Origin: Candidatus Helarchaeota archaeon
GTDB lineage: Archaea; Asgardarchaeota; Lokiarchaeia; Helarchaeales; RDOG01
Assembly (NCBI GenBank): GCA_019058315.1
Contig: JAHPZH010000002.1
Location: 248,001 to 312,000 of the forward strand
Reading direction: 5' to 3'
DNA length: 64,000 nt
The notes beneath the pieces are model-generated. The model ran no database searches. It saw nothing but the letters and a program-made list of their open reading frames with translations, and had not been told where the DNA came from. The stretch's first letter is position 1. Each line of letters opens with the position of its first letter. The translations under genes and the position numbers were made by a program. This document shows positions 53,662-62,552 of this stretch, one piece after another.

Positions 53662-54177
53662 TTATTTTTCTAAAATCTTATCTGTAAGGAGTCTAAATGC
53701 TTCTTCTACGTTTTCTCCTGAGCTAGCTGAAGTTTCAAAAAAGGGGAGTTTTTTCTTTTCACCATATTCTTTGCCCATATCTTTTGTAACTTTCCGTTCT
53801 TTATCTGCCAAATCCGATTTATTACCTAATAAAACAACTGGAACATCGCCACAATAAGTCCGAAGATTTTCAAGCCAGTCATCTAATTCATTAAAAGTCT
53901 CCTTTCGGGTAATATCATAAACCAGAATTGCTCCTTGAGCTTCAGAGTAGTAGTCTGGACGTATCCATTTGAATTTTATATCCCCTGCAATATCCCAAAT
54001 TTGTAGTAAAACTCTAATATTCTTATCTGGATAGTCTAAATATTTAATAGTGAAGTCTGCACCAATAGTTTTTAAATAAGACTCACTAAATTTTCCAGTA
54101 GTAAAACGTCGAACTAAACTTGTTTTTCCTACTGCTGGTTCTCCAATTGTAACACATTTAAATCCCAAAGTTCTCAT
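53662..54177 (-). CDS. Rab/Ras-like small GTPase with Asp at the catalytic Gln position
   Basis: 171-residue G domain: GEPAVGKT (12-19), WDIAGD in switch II with Asp66 in place of Gln, NKSD (119-122) and TSASSG. The P-loop has Pro at Ras position 12-13 region (EPAVGKT), as in the V4R-linked GTPase. No C-terminal lipid motif. It converges on the wHTH-CARF gene with a 14-bp gap. Confidence 0.9.
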   Translation of the reverse strand: MRTLGFKCVTIGEPAVGKTSLVRRFTTGKFSESYLKTIGADFTIKYLDYPDKNIRVLLQIWDIAGDIKFKWIRPDYYSEAQGAILVYDITRKETFNELDDWLENLRTYCGDVPVVLLGNKSDLADKERKVTKDMGKEYGEKKKLPFFETSASSGENVEEAFRLLTDKILEK

Positions 54178-54404
54178 TTAATTCCACCATAAATATTTAT
54201 AATTTTGGATTTCCTAATTGAGCTCCCTCTTTCTTCAATTTTTATTTACAACCATAATAAAGGGACTTTTTAATTTTGTATAACTTTCATAGTATATAAT
54301 TATTTTTTTATATCAATAAAATGATCTTATTTTTTATTTCTGTCGATATAATATGACATATTTTATACTATTTATGAGATTTTTATAAAGTATGATAATT
54401 TTTG

Positions 54405-55064
54405 TCATCTCTCTAGACTAAAATTTCGTTCTTTTTTATTGATTTTTATTCCATAAGAAATAATTCGAAATAATGCAGTTAAATTTGAAAATATTGCTAA
54501 AAAAATTAGCCCAAAAATTGGTAATAATATCAATGAAGAAATAGTTAGCACTAGTAATCTTTCTGATCTGCCTAAAAGACCAATATCTGTATCTTCCATT
54601 CCAAATTTTTCAGCTAATGATCTAGAATAGCTTGTAAGTAAAATTCCTATTATTGTGATAATTACCCATATATAGAGAGGTAAATAGTAATTGTAATTAG
54701 CATCTGATATAAGATCGGGTTCATAAAAAACGATGAAACCAAAAATCAAAATAAAATCTGTGTAACGATCCATAGTTGAATCGAAGAATCCTCCAAAATT
54801 TGATTGACTTCCTGTTAATCGTGCTAAGGCTCCATCCACCCCATCAAATAACATAATAAAGAAGATTATAATACCAAATAAAATCGAACCTATTATCGTT
54901 CCTGCAAAATAAAATAATATTACAGCTATTATTGCAAATATTGGTCCAATTAATGTAACATGGTTAGGTTTAACATTAACAGTAGCGAATTTTTCAGCTA
55001 TAAAATTAACTAATTTTCCTTTGAATAATTTCCTTATCCGAAATTTTGAGGGCAATAAATTCAC
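54405..55064 (-). CDS. CDP-alcohol phosphatidyltransferase-family enzyme
   Basis: 219 residues, about six transmembrane helices. The family motif is complete: LFDGVDGALARL, then GGFFDSTMDRYTD, giving D-x2-D-G-x2-A-R-x8-G-x3-D-x3-D. In archaea such enzymes couple CDP-archaeol (or CDP-inositol) to a headgroup such as inositol phosphate, serine or glycerol phosphate. The gene upstream on the same strand is a sugar-phosphate nucleotidyltransferase, so a CDP-inositol type route is suggested. Headgroup not determinable. Confidence 0.82.
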   Translation of the reverse strand: MNLLPSKFRIRKLFKGKLVNFIAEKFATVNVKPNHVTLIGPIFAIIAVILFYFAGTIIGSILFGIIIFFIMLFDGVDGALARLTGSQSNFGGFFDSTMDRYTDFILIFGFIVFYEPDLISDANYNYYLPLYIWVIITIIGILLTSYSRSLAEKFGMEDTDIGLLGRSERLLVLTISSLILLPIFGLIFLAIFSNLTALFRIISYGIKINKKERNFSLER

Positions 55065-55083
55065 TCAAATAATTTAACTAAGA

Positions 55084-56139
55084 TTAACTCAAATTTACAT
55101 CAATTATATTGTTTTTATAAATAATTGTATTTTTTATTTTAGAATCTTCTAAAACTTGTGAGTTTCCAAATACAATTGAATTTTTAATTTCTGAATTTGC
55201 TTCTAATCCACAATTATCATATATTGAAACATATGGACCTATTTTAGATTTAATTTTCGAATAACAATTCTTCCCAATTATTATAGGGGGTATGATTTCA
55301 GTTGTTGGATGAAATAAATTTATTCCAGGCAATTTCATATCCTTTATTTTTCCTTCTCTTAAAGGGCTGATATGGTTAATTGGTGTGATATTATTTTTTA
55401 ATGCAAACTGATTTACAACCAAGAGATCATTTAAATTATCCATATCAAACCAATAATCATTAGGAAAGTCAAAATAATTTAGTGGTTTTAAATTTTTAAT
55501 ATAAATATTTAAAGCGGAGGTAACATTTTCCGCATTTTGTGCTATCGCATCTTCAACATAATCAAAGATATCAGGAGAACAAATAGTTAAAGGGATAGCA
55601 ACCCCAAAAGCGTCCGATTTATTCAAAACGCGATTATTAAAACCAGATACTTTTCCATACTTAACGAATTTATGCTGTGAATTAAGGCGCGATTGAGAAT
55701 AAGTAAATACCTTAGTGCCCTGTTTGTGTTGTTTAGAAGAGTCAATAGCTATAGAAATAGACCCTTTCTTATGATATTGTGTTAAAGATGAAATTATTTT
55801 TGGACTTACGAATAAATCGGATGGGCATAAAATGAAATCTTCTTCAATATCTTGGTTCTTAGCAGAATAAAATGTATAAATCGGTCCTTTTTCATAATTT
55901 TTAGCCTGGACTATCTTTATATCCATAGATGGTAAATTTATTGTTTTTAAAAATTCAATTATTTGATCTTTCAAATGACCAACTAATATAATAATCTCAG
56001 AAACATTAGCTTTCTGAAAATTAAGAATTAGATGTTCAATTATTGGTCGATTTGCAATTGGTATTAAAGATTTTGGCGTCATATCTGAAAGGGATTTCAT
56101 TCCACTCCCTAATCCTGCTGCCAAAATAACAACTTTCAA
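55084..56139 (-). CDS. Sugar/inositol-phosphate nucleotidyltransferase with left-handed beta-helix
   Basis: 351 residues. The nucleotide-binding start is ILAAGLGSGMKSLSDMTPKSLIPI; the usual Arg of G-x-G-x-R is Gly here (GSGM), though the Lys of the P-K-x-L motif remains. A metal Asp is in CPSDLF. From ~265 on, hexapeptide repeats (INLFHPTTEIIPPIIIG, KSKIGPYVSIYDN) form a left-handed helix. It is 19 bases ahead of the CDP-alcohol phosphatidyltransferase gene. Archaeal inositol-phosphate cytidylyltransferases are a plausible match, not proven. Confidence 0.75.
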   Translation of the reverse strand: MKVVILAAGLGSGMKSLSDMTPKSLIPIANRPIIEHLILNFQKANVSEIIILVGHLKDQIIEFLKTINLPSMDIKIVQAKNYEKGPIYTFYSAKNQDIEEDFILCPSDLFVSPKIISSLTQYHKKGSISIAIDSSKQHKQGTKVFTYSQSRLNSQHKFVKYGKVSGFNNRVLNKSDAFGVAIPLTICSPDIFDYVEDAIAQNAENVTSALNIYIKNLKPLNYFDFPNDYWFDMDNLNDLLVVNQFALKNNITPINHISPLREGKIKDMKLPGINLFHPTTEIIPPIIIGKNCYSKIKSKIGPYVSIYDNCGLEANSEIKNSIVFGNSQVLEDSKIKNTIIYKNNIIDVNLS

Positions 56140-56149
56140 TAAAAATCTC

Positions 56150-56764
56150 CTAAAATGAAATTTTAATGGGTCCTTTACGAATTACTTTTGGAGGTCTTTT
56201 TGTTAAGTCTACAACTGTTGAAGATACTCCCAATTTTGAAGGTCCACCATCTAAGATTAAATCTACTAACTCACCAATTTGGCGGGTCGCTTCTTCAGCA
56301 TTGGTGGGGCTTTTCTGATTTGATATATTTGCACTTGTTCCAATCATTAGACCATTGCTTAAATGCGTAAGAAGCAAAGCAATCTTATTTTGAGGTATTC
56401 TAACAGCAACATTAGGCCGCCCTCCGGTAACAATTGATGGTAGACTGTCTAATTTGGGAATAATAATGGTTAATGGACCGGGCCAGTACGTATTTGCCAA
56501 GACCTCAACTTGCATATTAACCTTTGCAATACGTTTGATTGCATTTAAAGAAGATGCTAATATTGGTAATCCTTTTTTTTCATCTCTCCTTTTAATTATT
56601 AGAAGATTATTAACAGCCGTTACATTCATGGGATCTGTTCCTAGCCCATATACAGTATCGGTAGGATAGACCACTAATTTTCCTTGTTTGATAAATTCAG
56701 CTGCTTTATTTAAGACTTTTAGGTCTAATTTATTTGGATCGAGACTAATTATCTTATCATTCAA
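56150..56764 (-). CDS. Threonylcarbamoyl-AMP synthase (Sua5/YrdC)
   Basis: 204 residues, YrdC domain only, with no Sua5 C-terminal domain. VVYPTDTVYGLGTD, IKRRDEKKGLPIL, the GPLTIIIP strand and NVAVRIPQ are clear. It makes threonylcarbamoyl-AMP for t6A37 modification of ANN-decoding tRNAs. The Cgi121-like gene of the KEOPS complex lies 600 bases away. It starts 10 bases upstream of the nucleotidyltransferase gene. Confidence 0.92.
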   Translation of the reverse strand: MNDKIISLDPNKLDLKVLNKAAEFIKQGKLVVYPTDTVYGLGTDPMNVTAVNNLLIIKRRDEKKGLPILASSLNAIKRIAKVNMQVEVLANTYWPGPLTIIIPKLDSLPSIVTGGRPNVAVRIPQNKIALLLTHLSNGLMIGTSANISNQKSPTNAEEATRQIGELVDLILDGGPSKLGVSSTVVDLTKRPPKVIRKGPIKISF

Positions 56765-56832
56765 AATTCTTCAACATATGATTTAATAAAGATCATTTAT
56801 TTTTTTAGCCAGTACTAAAGAATAGAAATGAA

Positions 56833-57366
56833 ATGATAAAAAAATTTAATTTTTTAATTTCTTGTCCAAGATTGCGTGAACGGGACGCTTGTGCAGAAAT
56901 GTGGTATTTTTTCTCCTTTATAGGGGATGAAGAGGCTAAATGTAGAAAATCCAAGTTTCCAGGCCTTTTATACGCAAAAACAACTTTGGATCCATTTAAT
57001 GCTATAAAAAAATTAAGAGAACTTGCTATGGATGATCCTTATTCCTTTAAATTGGTGTTAAAAATTCAGCCTATTGAAGATATAGTTCCTTCAGATATTG
57101 ATAAAATGATTGAATGGATTAAAAAAAAGGTTGGGAGTATCTTAAATTCTCAAACGTTTAAAATCAATGTAGAGAAAAGAATGACTGATTTAGATAGAGA
57201 TGAAATTATAAAGGCATTGGCAGAATATGTAGATAGAAAAGTTGATTTAACAAATCCAGATAAAATCATAATGGTTCAAATCTTGGGCGACTATACCGGA
57301 TTATCTATTATAGAACCAGAAGATATTATATCAATTCCTAAAATAATTGCTCAATCCCAAAAATAA
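56833..57366 (+). CDS. THUMP-domain protein (Tan1-like)
   Basis: 177 residues: a ferredoxin-like N-terminal part (FLISCPRLRERDACAEMWY) and a THUMP core (FKINVEKRMTDLDRDEIIKA, DLTNPDKIIMVQILGDYTGLSII). Tan1/THUMPD1 presents tRNA to the ac4C12 acetyltransferase of Ser and Leu tRNAs. Both tRNA genes in this window are Ser and Leu, but the acetyltransferase is not here. It is divergent from Sua5 and convergent with the Cgi121-like gene. Confidence 0.8.
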   Translation: MIKKFNFLISCPRLRERDACAEMWYFFSFIGDEEAKCRKSKFPGLLYAKTTLDPFNAIKKLRELAMDDPYSFKLVLKIQPIEDIVPSDIDKMIEWIKKKVGSILNSQTFKINVEKRMTDLDRDEIIKALAEYVDRKVDLTNPDKIIMVQILGDYTGLSIIEPEDIISIPKIIAQSQK

Positions 57367-57368
57367 TC

Positions 57369-57965
57369 TCATTTTTCAAATACTAAAAATGCAATTCGAT
57401 TCAATATAATATCTTTCAGAGCCTCCATTTTATCATCCTGCTTACTAGAAACTGAAGTTGTTTCAATTTCTAATTGGGTGATATTAAAATTATTACATAT
57501 GGATTCGTATTTTTTTCCATCAATATTTAGAACTGATTCATTTTCAGTCCCATTTATCAATTCTGATATATTTAATTTTGAATTTTCAATTTCCTCCTTA
57601 GAATTTCCCAAAATAATCATAGCAATATTCTTTATTTCCTCATTTACACCAAATCTTTCAATTGCAACTTTTATTTGATGTTGCGCAGAAGTATATAATA
57701 AAATTTCAAGTTCTAATTTATTAGAGATATTCATTCCTTGTTTAAACGCTTTTAAAGAATGAATAACACTAAAAAATAAATGTTGCCAGCTCGCAATTAA
57801 CTTGGAATTAAAAAATTGAATAATAACTTTGTGATTATTTTGAATTTTACCAATTTCATCTTCTATTTCTCTATAACTAATCTTGATATTTGAAAATCCG
57901 GTTATATAAACCCATTTATAAGAAAATTCTTCATCTTTTAGTTCTTTGAACATTTTTTCTAACAC
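57369..57965 (-). CDS. KEOPS subunit Cgi121-like protein
   Basis: 198 residues. The core with ASWQHLFFSVIHSLKAFK, LELEILLYTSAQHQIKVAIE and GVNEEIKNIAMIILG matches the Cgi121/TPRKB pattern: IQF...A, helix, lE-lLlY-s-x-x-Q-I, then a C-terminal strand. An extra ~50 residues at the C-terminus are unfamiliar. Cgi121 binds Bud32 and tRNA in the t6A-forming KEOPS complex. The Kae1 and Bud32 genes are elsewhere. Proximity to Sua5 supports the call. Confidence 0.7.
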   Translation of the reverse strand: MLEKMFKELKDEEFSYKWVYITGFSNIKISYREIEDEIGKIQNNHKVIIQFFNSKLIASWQHLFFSVIHSLKAFKQGMNISNKLELEILLYTSAQHQIKVAIERFGVNEEIKNIAMIILGNSKEEIENSKLNISELINGTENESVLNIDGKKYESICNNFNITQLEIETTSVSSKQDDKMEALKDIILNRIAFLVFEK

Positions 57966-57974
57966 TCTAACTTT

Positions 57975-58544
57975 CTACATAAAATCCAGTAATTTATCAA
58001 TGATTTCTTTTTCAACTTCGAGTTTAGATAGTTGATTTTTAATATTTGATATATCTTTTTTTGATTTTTGTAATGCATAAATAGTCTCGTTAATTTCCCA
58101 AGGATAAATTATCCAAGCATCTACTTCTTGAATATAAAAATCAGGGGTGAATTTAGAATGAGGTTTTTTATGTAGTGTAGCAGTTTTCATAACATCACAA
58201 CCTCTGCTTCTAATATAATTAGATATAAAATCCATAGTTTCCCCAGTATCCACCAAATCATCACAAATAAGAATTTTGCGATTTTTTATATTACAAGAAA
58301 AGTCGTTTATAAGTCTAGGTGATGATTTCTTTTGATTTATCGTTTTATAATATTCTAATTGTAATGTATCAATCTCTTTAACTTTAAGAAAATCAGAAAG
58401 TAATCTTGAAATTATAAGTCCTCCCCTTGCTAGACCTAATATTAAATCAGGAAAAAAGTCTTCTTTCTTAATTTTTTTTGCTAGTTCAAGACATTGAAAA
58501 TAGATTTTAGACCAATTGAAGTAGATATAATCCAATTTAATCAC
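57975..58544 (-). CDS. Phosphoribosyltransferase (type I)
   Basis: 189 residues. The PRPP-binding loop is ILICDDLVDTGETMDF, with a preceding LILGLARGGLIISRLLSDFL. Resembles purine phosphoribosyltransferases (Gpt/Xpt/HPT-like); base specificity not readable. It is 9 bases upstream of the Cgi121-like gene on the same strand. Confidence 0.85.
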   Translation of the reverse strand: MIKLDYIYFNWSKIYFQCLELAKKIKKEDFFPDLILGLARGGLIISRLLSDFLKVKEIDTLQLEYYKTINQKKSSPRLINDFSCNIKNRKILICDDLVDTGETMDFISNYIRSRGCDVMKTATLHKKPHSKFTPDFYIQEVDAWIIYPWEINETIYALQKSKKDISNIKNQLSKLEVEKEIIDKLLDFM

Positions 58545-58630
58545 AAATTATACATTATATTGAAAGATTTAAAAGATTAGAAATTTAATTAAATTCGGTG
58601 AAACATAAGTAGATATCAAGGAGTAATATT

Positions 58631-59641
58631 TTGATCATTGCGCATAAAGATTTCGATGGATTCTGCGCAGCTGGAATTCTTATTTTAGCAGAATTAGATA
58701 AACTAAAAGATTTACACTATGCAACTGTTGGTTATATAAATAAATTTTTAAAAAAATTAGCAGTAAATGACAAACCAAAGGAAATATATTTAGTAGACAT
58801 TAATGCAGATAATAGTAATTTATATCTAAAAAGATTAACTGATTTAGCGGTTAAAGGATTCAAGATTAACCTAATAGATCACCATAGATTTCCATATGAT
58901 GCCCAATTGAAAGCAGCAGGGATAAATGTAATTCGAAACACAAATATTTGCTGCACTCAATTAGTTTATGAGAGGTATATTGAAAAAATAAATGAAAATA
59001 AAAAGCAGAAGGCAGATTTTCTCTTATGCCTTGGAGCTAATGATGATCGAATAATAACTCCCTTAGTCGAGAAAAGAATGACCAGAATGCGAACTGAAAC
59101 TTTATTTGATGTTTATGCATGTATCATGTCAGGATTACAAAATGGTAGAGAATTCCTTAGCAATCTATTCTATGAACGAGATAAAAATGGTGTCGGTTTT
59201 ACTAAAAAATTATTTGAAAATGCTACCAATCGGCGTTTTATTTTAGAAAAAATAAAAAAAGAGACATTAAATAAGCAAGAAGTTATAAAAAATGTTAGAA
59301 TAATTCATGCTTATACTAGTTATATAGGTATTGCGGCAAGTTATTTAATTGAGCAACCAAATACCGATTTTGCAATTGCGGTTGGGGATGGTCAAGCAAA
59401 TATTTCAATTCGCTTTAAAGATTTTATGAAAAATTTATTTCGACGAAATCTTCAAGCTTATACAAATATAAGAGTAAGTATTCGGTCTAGGAAGCCAATC
59501 AATGAAATAGTGTCCGGATTAGCTAAAAAATATAATGGTTATGGAGGAGGTCATGCGCTTGCTTGTGGTGCTACAATTCCTATAGAAAATATTAATGAAT
59601 TTTTATTGGATTTAACACAAAATTTTCTAAAATTAAGATAA
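58631..59641 (+). CDS. DHH-family phosphoesterase (RecJ-like)
   Basis: 336 residues from TTG 58631 after AAGGAG. Motif I HKDFDGFCAAGIL, motif II DINADNSN, motif III LIDHHRFPYD, then the DHHA1 domain with GYGGGHALACGA. This is a single-strand nuclease or nucleotide phosphatase of the archaeal RecJ/GAN-like group. CDG or GINS partners are not adjacent. Monocistronic. Confidence 0.87.
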   Translation: MIIAHKDFDGFCAAGILILAELDKLKDLHYATVGYINKFLKKLAVNDKPKEIYLVDINADNSNLYLKRLTDLAVKGFKINLIDHHRFPYDAQLKAAGINVIRNTNICCTQLVYERYIEKINENKKQKADFLLCLGANDDRIITPLVEKRMTRMRTETLFDVYACIMSGLQNGREFLSNLFYERDKNGVGFTKKLFENATNRRFILEKIKKETLNKQEVIKNVRIIHAYTSYIGIAASYLIEQPNTDFAIAVGDGQANISIRFKDFMKNLFRRNLQAYTNIRVSIRSRKPINEIVSGLAKKYNGYGGGHALACGATIPIENINEFLLDLTQNFLKLR

Positions 59642-59723
59642 TTTTATGTAATAATTCTCCAAATAATGGATTACAGATGTTTAAAAATCGTTAGATATTT
59701 AGGGATCGATCTAACATGGAGGT

Positions 59724-60926
59724 ATGATTTTCACGACCCCCGATCAAGGACAAAGAATTTCACAGGGTGAACGAAAGGCTTTAAAGGATTTAGAAAAACT
59801 ATTTCTAGATGAAATTAGTTTAATTTCATTTGAAACTGAAAATGAGCATATCACGCGATTATGGATTTCGACAGAGGCAGATTTTGAACAAGAAATAACA
59901 ATAAATGAACTTCCAGAGTCGATAGGTAAGCTGAAGTGGCTTAAAGAATTGGAAGTAGTTGATAACGAATTGTGGGATCTCCCCGAGTCAATTGGTAATT
60001 TGGAATCACTCCAAGTATTAAAGTTAGATGATAACCCGATAACTAAATTCCCTGAATCGATTGGTAACCTCACTTCACTCCGAGAATTAAGTTTATATCA
60101 CGTCAGGGTATCGAAATTCATGAATTATCGATTAAACACACTTCCAGAGTCGTTTGGGAAACTGGGATTGCTTGAAAAGCTGGCTCTGTCAGATAATAAC
60201 TTAAACACACTCCCAGAGTCGTTTGGGAACCTGAAATCGCTCCGAAAACTAAATTTAAGTTATAACAAATTAAGGGCACTCCCAGATTCGTTTGGAAACC
60301 TAAAATCACTCCAAGAATTACAGTTGAGAGGGAACAAGTTAAGGACGCTCCCGGAGTCGATAGGTAACCTAGGGGTACTCCAGATATTAGATTTAAGTTA
60401 TAACAAATTAAGGATGCTCCCAGGATCGATTGGTAACCTAAACTCACTAAAAGAATTAAATTTAGAAGAGAACTTACTGAAGACGCTTCCTGATTCCTTA
60501 TTAAAACTGTTTAACCTAAAAAAAATAGCAACCATAGATAATCCATTGAGTAAAGATGCCCAAAGAATCCTGGAACACTTGATGTTTCACGCTTATGTTG
60601 ATGGTAATCAGACATTTTTCAATTATAAAGTAACTCTCCCAATACCCTTAATAGAACGCATTGACCAATATATCGCACACTACAAGGAAGAAAGATGCTC
60701 TTCCATCTCGGAATTAGCCAAGCAAGCGATTCAAGAAAAACTTAAAGAATCACGAGATATACCAGCTAGCTTTTCTCAAGAAGAAAACACTTTAATAGCA
60801 AAACTATCGACTTCTTTAACTGACAGCATTAAACAGTACATTGAAAACCATGAGGAAGAGGGATACTCCTACGTCCCAAGTTTTATTAAGCGAGCTATCC
60901 AAGAAAAACTTGAACGAACCGAATAA
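59724..60926 (+). CDS. LRR protein fused to two ribbon-helix-helix-like segments
   Basis: 400 residues. An N-terminal helical cap (GERKALKDLEKLF) is followed by about nine LPESIGNLxSLxxLxL-type leucine-rich repeats to ~280. Then come two RHH/CopG-like units: VTLPIPLIERIDQYI ... SISELAKQAIQEKLKE (~305-345) and LSTSLTDSIKQYI ... PSFIKRAIQEKLER (~360-398). RHH domains bind DNA as dimers, so the tandem pair could be a built-in dimer with an LRR sensor. GGAGGT is directly against ATG 59724, an unusual zero spacing. Repeats are nearly identical at the DNA level, suggesting recent expansion. Confidence 0.8.
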   Translation: MIFTTPDQGQRISQGERKALKDLEKLFLDEISLISFETENEHITRLWISTEADFEQEITINELPESIGKLKWLKELEVVDNELWDLPESIGNLESLQVLKLDDNPITKFPESIGNLTSLRELSLYHVRVSKFMNYRLNTLPESFGKLGLLEKLALSDNNLNTLPESFGNLKSLRKLNLSYNKLRALPDSFGNLKSLQELQLRGNKLRTLPESIGNLGVLQILDLSYNKLRMLPGSIGNLNSLKELNLEENLLKTLPDSLLKLFNLKKIATIDNPLSKDAQRILEHLMFHAYVDGNQTFFNYKVTLPIPLIERIDQYIAHYKEERCSSISELAKQAIQEKLKESRDIPASFSQEENTLIAKLSTSLTDSIKQYIENHEEEGYSYVPSFIKRAIQEKLERTE

Positions 60927-60934
60927 TTTTCCAA

Positions 60935-61522
60935 TTATTTGGATAAATGTTCATAAACTATTTTAGGGAGTGGTTTATAAGTGATAGTTTTGGGATTTAA
61001 TTTTAATAATGAAATACTTTTTTGAAATTTCATGTAAATATCTTTAGTATTTTCACCCCAAAGTTCAATTTCGGCTGTATATCCTAGATTTTTTATTTTT
61101 TCCAAGGCAATTGTTAATTCAAATGGTTTTATAATCTTATATAAATATCCTTCTTCTTTTTCAATTAAAAACCACAATTCAAAATTCCAATCTTTTAGTA
61201 GTGTTTGAGCTTCTTGCAAAGTTCCTTCATAGAGAACTAATTTTCCTTCTGGAAAAAAGGATTGCTTAAATGAAATATCTTTGAATTTAATAATTTTCAT
61301 TCTTGTGAATAATAATTGGGATTTTTCTTCCCATTCTCTGATTCTCATTATCTTCTTTTCTAAATCCCAATCAATTCCTTTAGGTTTATAGCAATGGTCT
61401 TTAAAAGAGTAACTTTTAATGATTTTAGCATTGAATGAATTTAAAATTTTCTTAAATGGATTGACATCTTCAAATATTATTCTAATTTCGCTCTCAAATT
61501 TATCTTTAGTCATAAAAATCAT
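60935..61522 (-). CDS. CYTH-domain (triphosphate tunnel) protein
   Basis: 195 residues. The family's opening appears as ESEIRIIFEDVNPFKKIL, then DHCYKPKGIDWDLEKKIMRIREW with its RxR-like basic pair, a KLVLYEGTLQEAQ strand-helix and EIELWGENTKD. CYTH proteins act as adenylate cyclase CyaB, thiamine triphosphatase or tripolyphosphatase. Its substrate is unknown. It overlaps by one base with the DHH gene upstream, so they form an operon. Confidence 0.7.
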   Translation of the reverse strand: MIFMTKDKFESEIRIIFEDVNPFKKILNSFNAKIIKSYSFKDHCYKPKGIDWDLEKKIMRIREWEEKSQLLFTRMKIIKFKDISFKQSFFPEGKLVLYEGTLQEAQTLLKDWNFELWFLIEKEEGYLYKIIKPFELTIALEKIKNLGYTAEIELWGENTKDIYMKFQKSISLLKLNPKTITYKPLPKIVYEHLSK

Positions 61523-62520
61523 TATTGATTGTTATTATTAAGGTTCGAAAGTAGATTATTTAAAATCTTGATTATTTGTTCATTGGCTTCTTTTGCATTT
61601 TGAGTACCATTACAACCAGCTGCTGTAGAATGTCCTCCACCAACTCCATTTATAATTAAACCTATTTTTTCCATTATATTTTTTCCTAAATGAATTCTAG
61701 TTTGTTCGTAAAATTCAGTGGTACTCCTTGCACTTATTCTAACTTCATTTTTTTTCTCTGCGGTTACTATTACAACATCAGCACCTAAATTTAATAAAGC
61801 ACGACAAGCACTAGCTTCATACGAACTAACATGTGATGTCAATATTATCCAATCTTTGATTTCAAGTATTTCTAATCGCTGAGCTGCTTTGATTCGAGCA
61901 ATTTTTTCAGGTCTTTTCATGGGGATCTTTAACATAGATATTGCTCGAGAATAATCAGCCCCACTTTCTATTAATTTAGGAACAATTGAGAAGCTCTTTA
62001 AACTACCTAATATAAAATGTCTCGAATCATATAACATACCTAATAAAATAAGAAGTGCCTCTTCTGGGGTTAATTGAATATCTAATTGATCAAATTGATG
62101 AAAAATAATTTCTGTGGCAGAAACTGCACTATCATCGACAACAGATAATGGAGAAAAATCTTCAATATTAGGTGGAGGTGCGTGATGGTCTATTATTATA
62201 ATTGATTTTAAATCGAGTTTAATTTTTTCAGAAATGCTACCTATATGATTAAGATTATTGACATCAAATAAAATAACTAAATCGGGGGTATAATTTTGTA
62301 TTTTAGTTGATATTTCAATATTTAATTCGGTGGCAATTTGCTCAGATAGAGAGCTCAATCCCTCAGCGAAAAATTCAATTTCAAGATCGGAATTAATCCT
62401 ACTTAATATTAATTTTAATGCATATAAACCGCATAATGCATCTGGATCTGCGTTTGGGTGTGAGATTAATAAAATTGTTTTTATTTCTTGTGATTTAATA
62501 TGGGATATAAGCTGTTTCAT
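61522..62520 (-). CDS. DHH-family phosphoesterase (NrnA/oligoribonuclease-like)
   Basis: 332 residues. SHPNADPDALCGLYALKL, LFDVNNLNHIG, IIIDHHAPPPN, and GMLYDSRHF form the DHH site; DHHA1 has GVGGGHSTAAGC. Members degrade nano-RNA or cyclic dinucleotides or hydrolyse pAp. It heads a two-gene unit with a CYTH protein, hinting at nucleotide signalling or turnover. tRNA-Leu lies 33 bases upstream on the same strand. Confidence 0.85.
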   Translation of the reverse strand: MKQLISHIKSQEIKTILLISHPNADPDALCGLYALKLILSRINSDLEIEFFAEGLSSLSEQIATELNIEISTKIQNYTPDLVILFDVNNLNHIGSISEKIKLDLKSIIIIDHHAPPPNIEDFSPLSVVDDSAVSATEIIFHQFDQLDIQLTPEEALLILLGMLYDSRHFILGSLKSFSIVPKLIESGADYSRAISMLKIPMKRPEKIARIKAAQRLEILEIKDWIILTSHVSSYEASACRALLNLGADVVIVTAEKKNEVRISARSTTEFYEQTRIHLGKNIMEKIGLIINGVGGGHSTAAGCNGTQNAKEANEQIIKILNNLLSNLNNNNQ

Positions 62521-62552
62521 AATTAACTGCCCCTAAAAATAAGGAGAATCAA

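Noticed and set aside
60118..60447. Minus-strand ORF opposite the LRR gene
   Set aside because: Its periodic residues mirror the LRR codons on the other strand; no independent coding signal.
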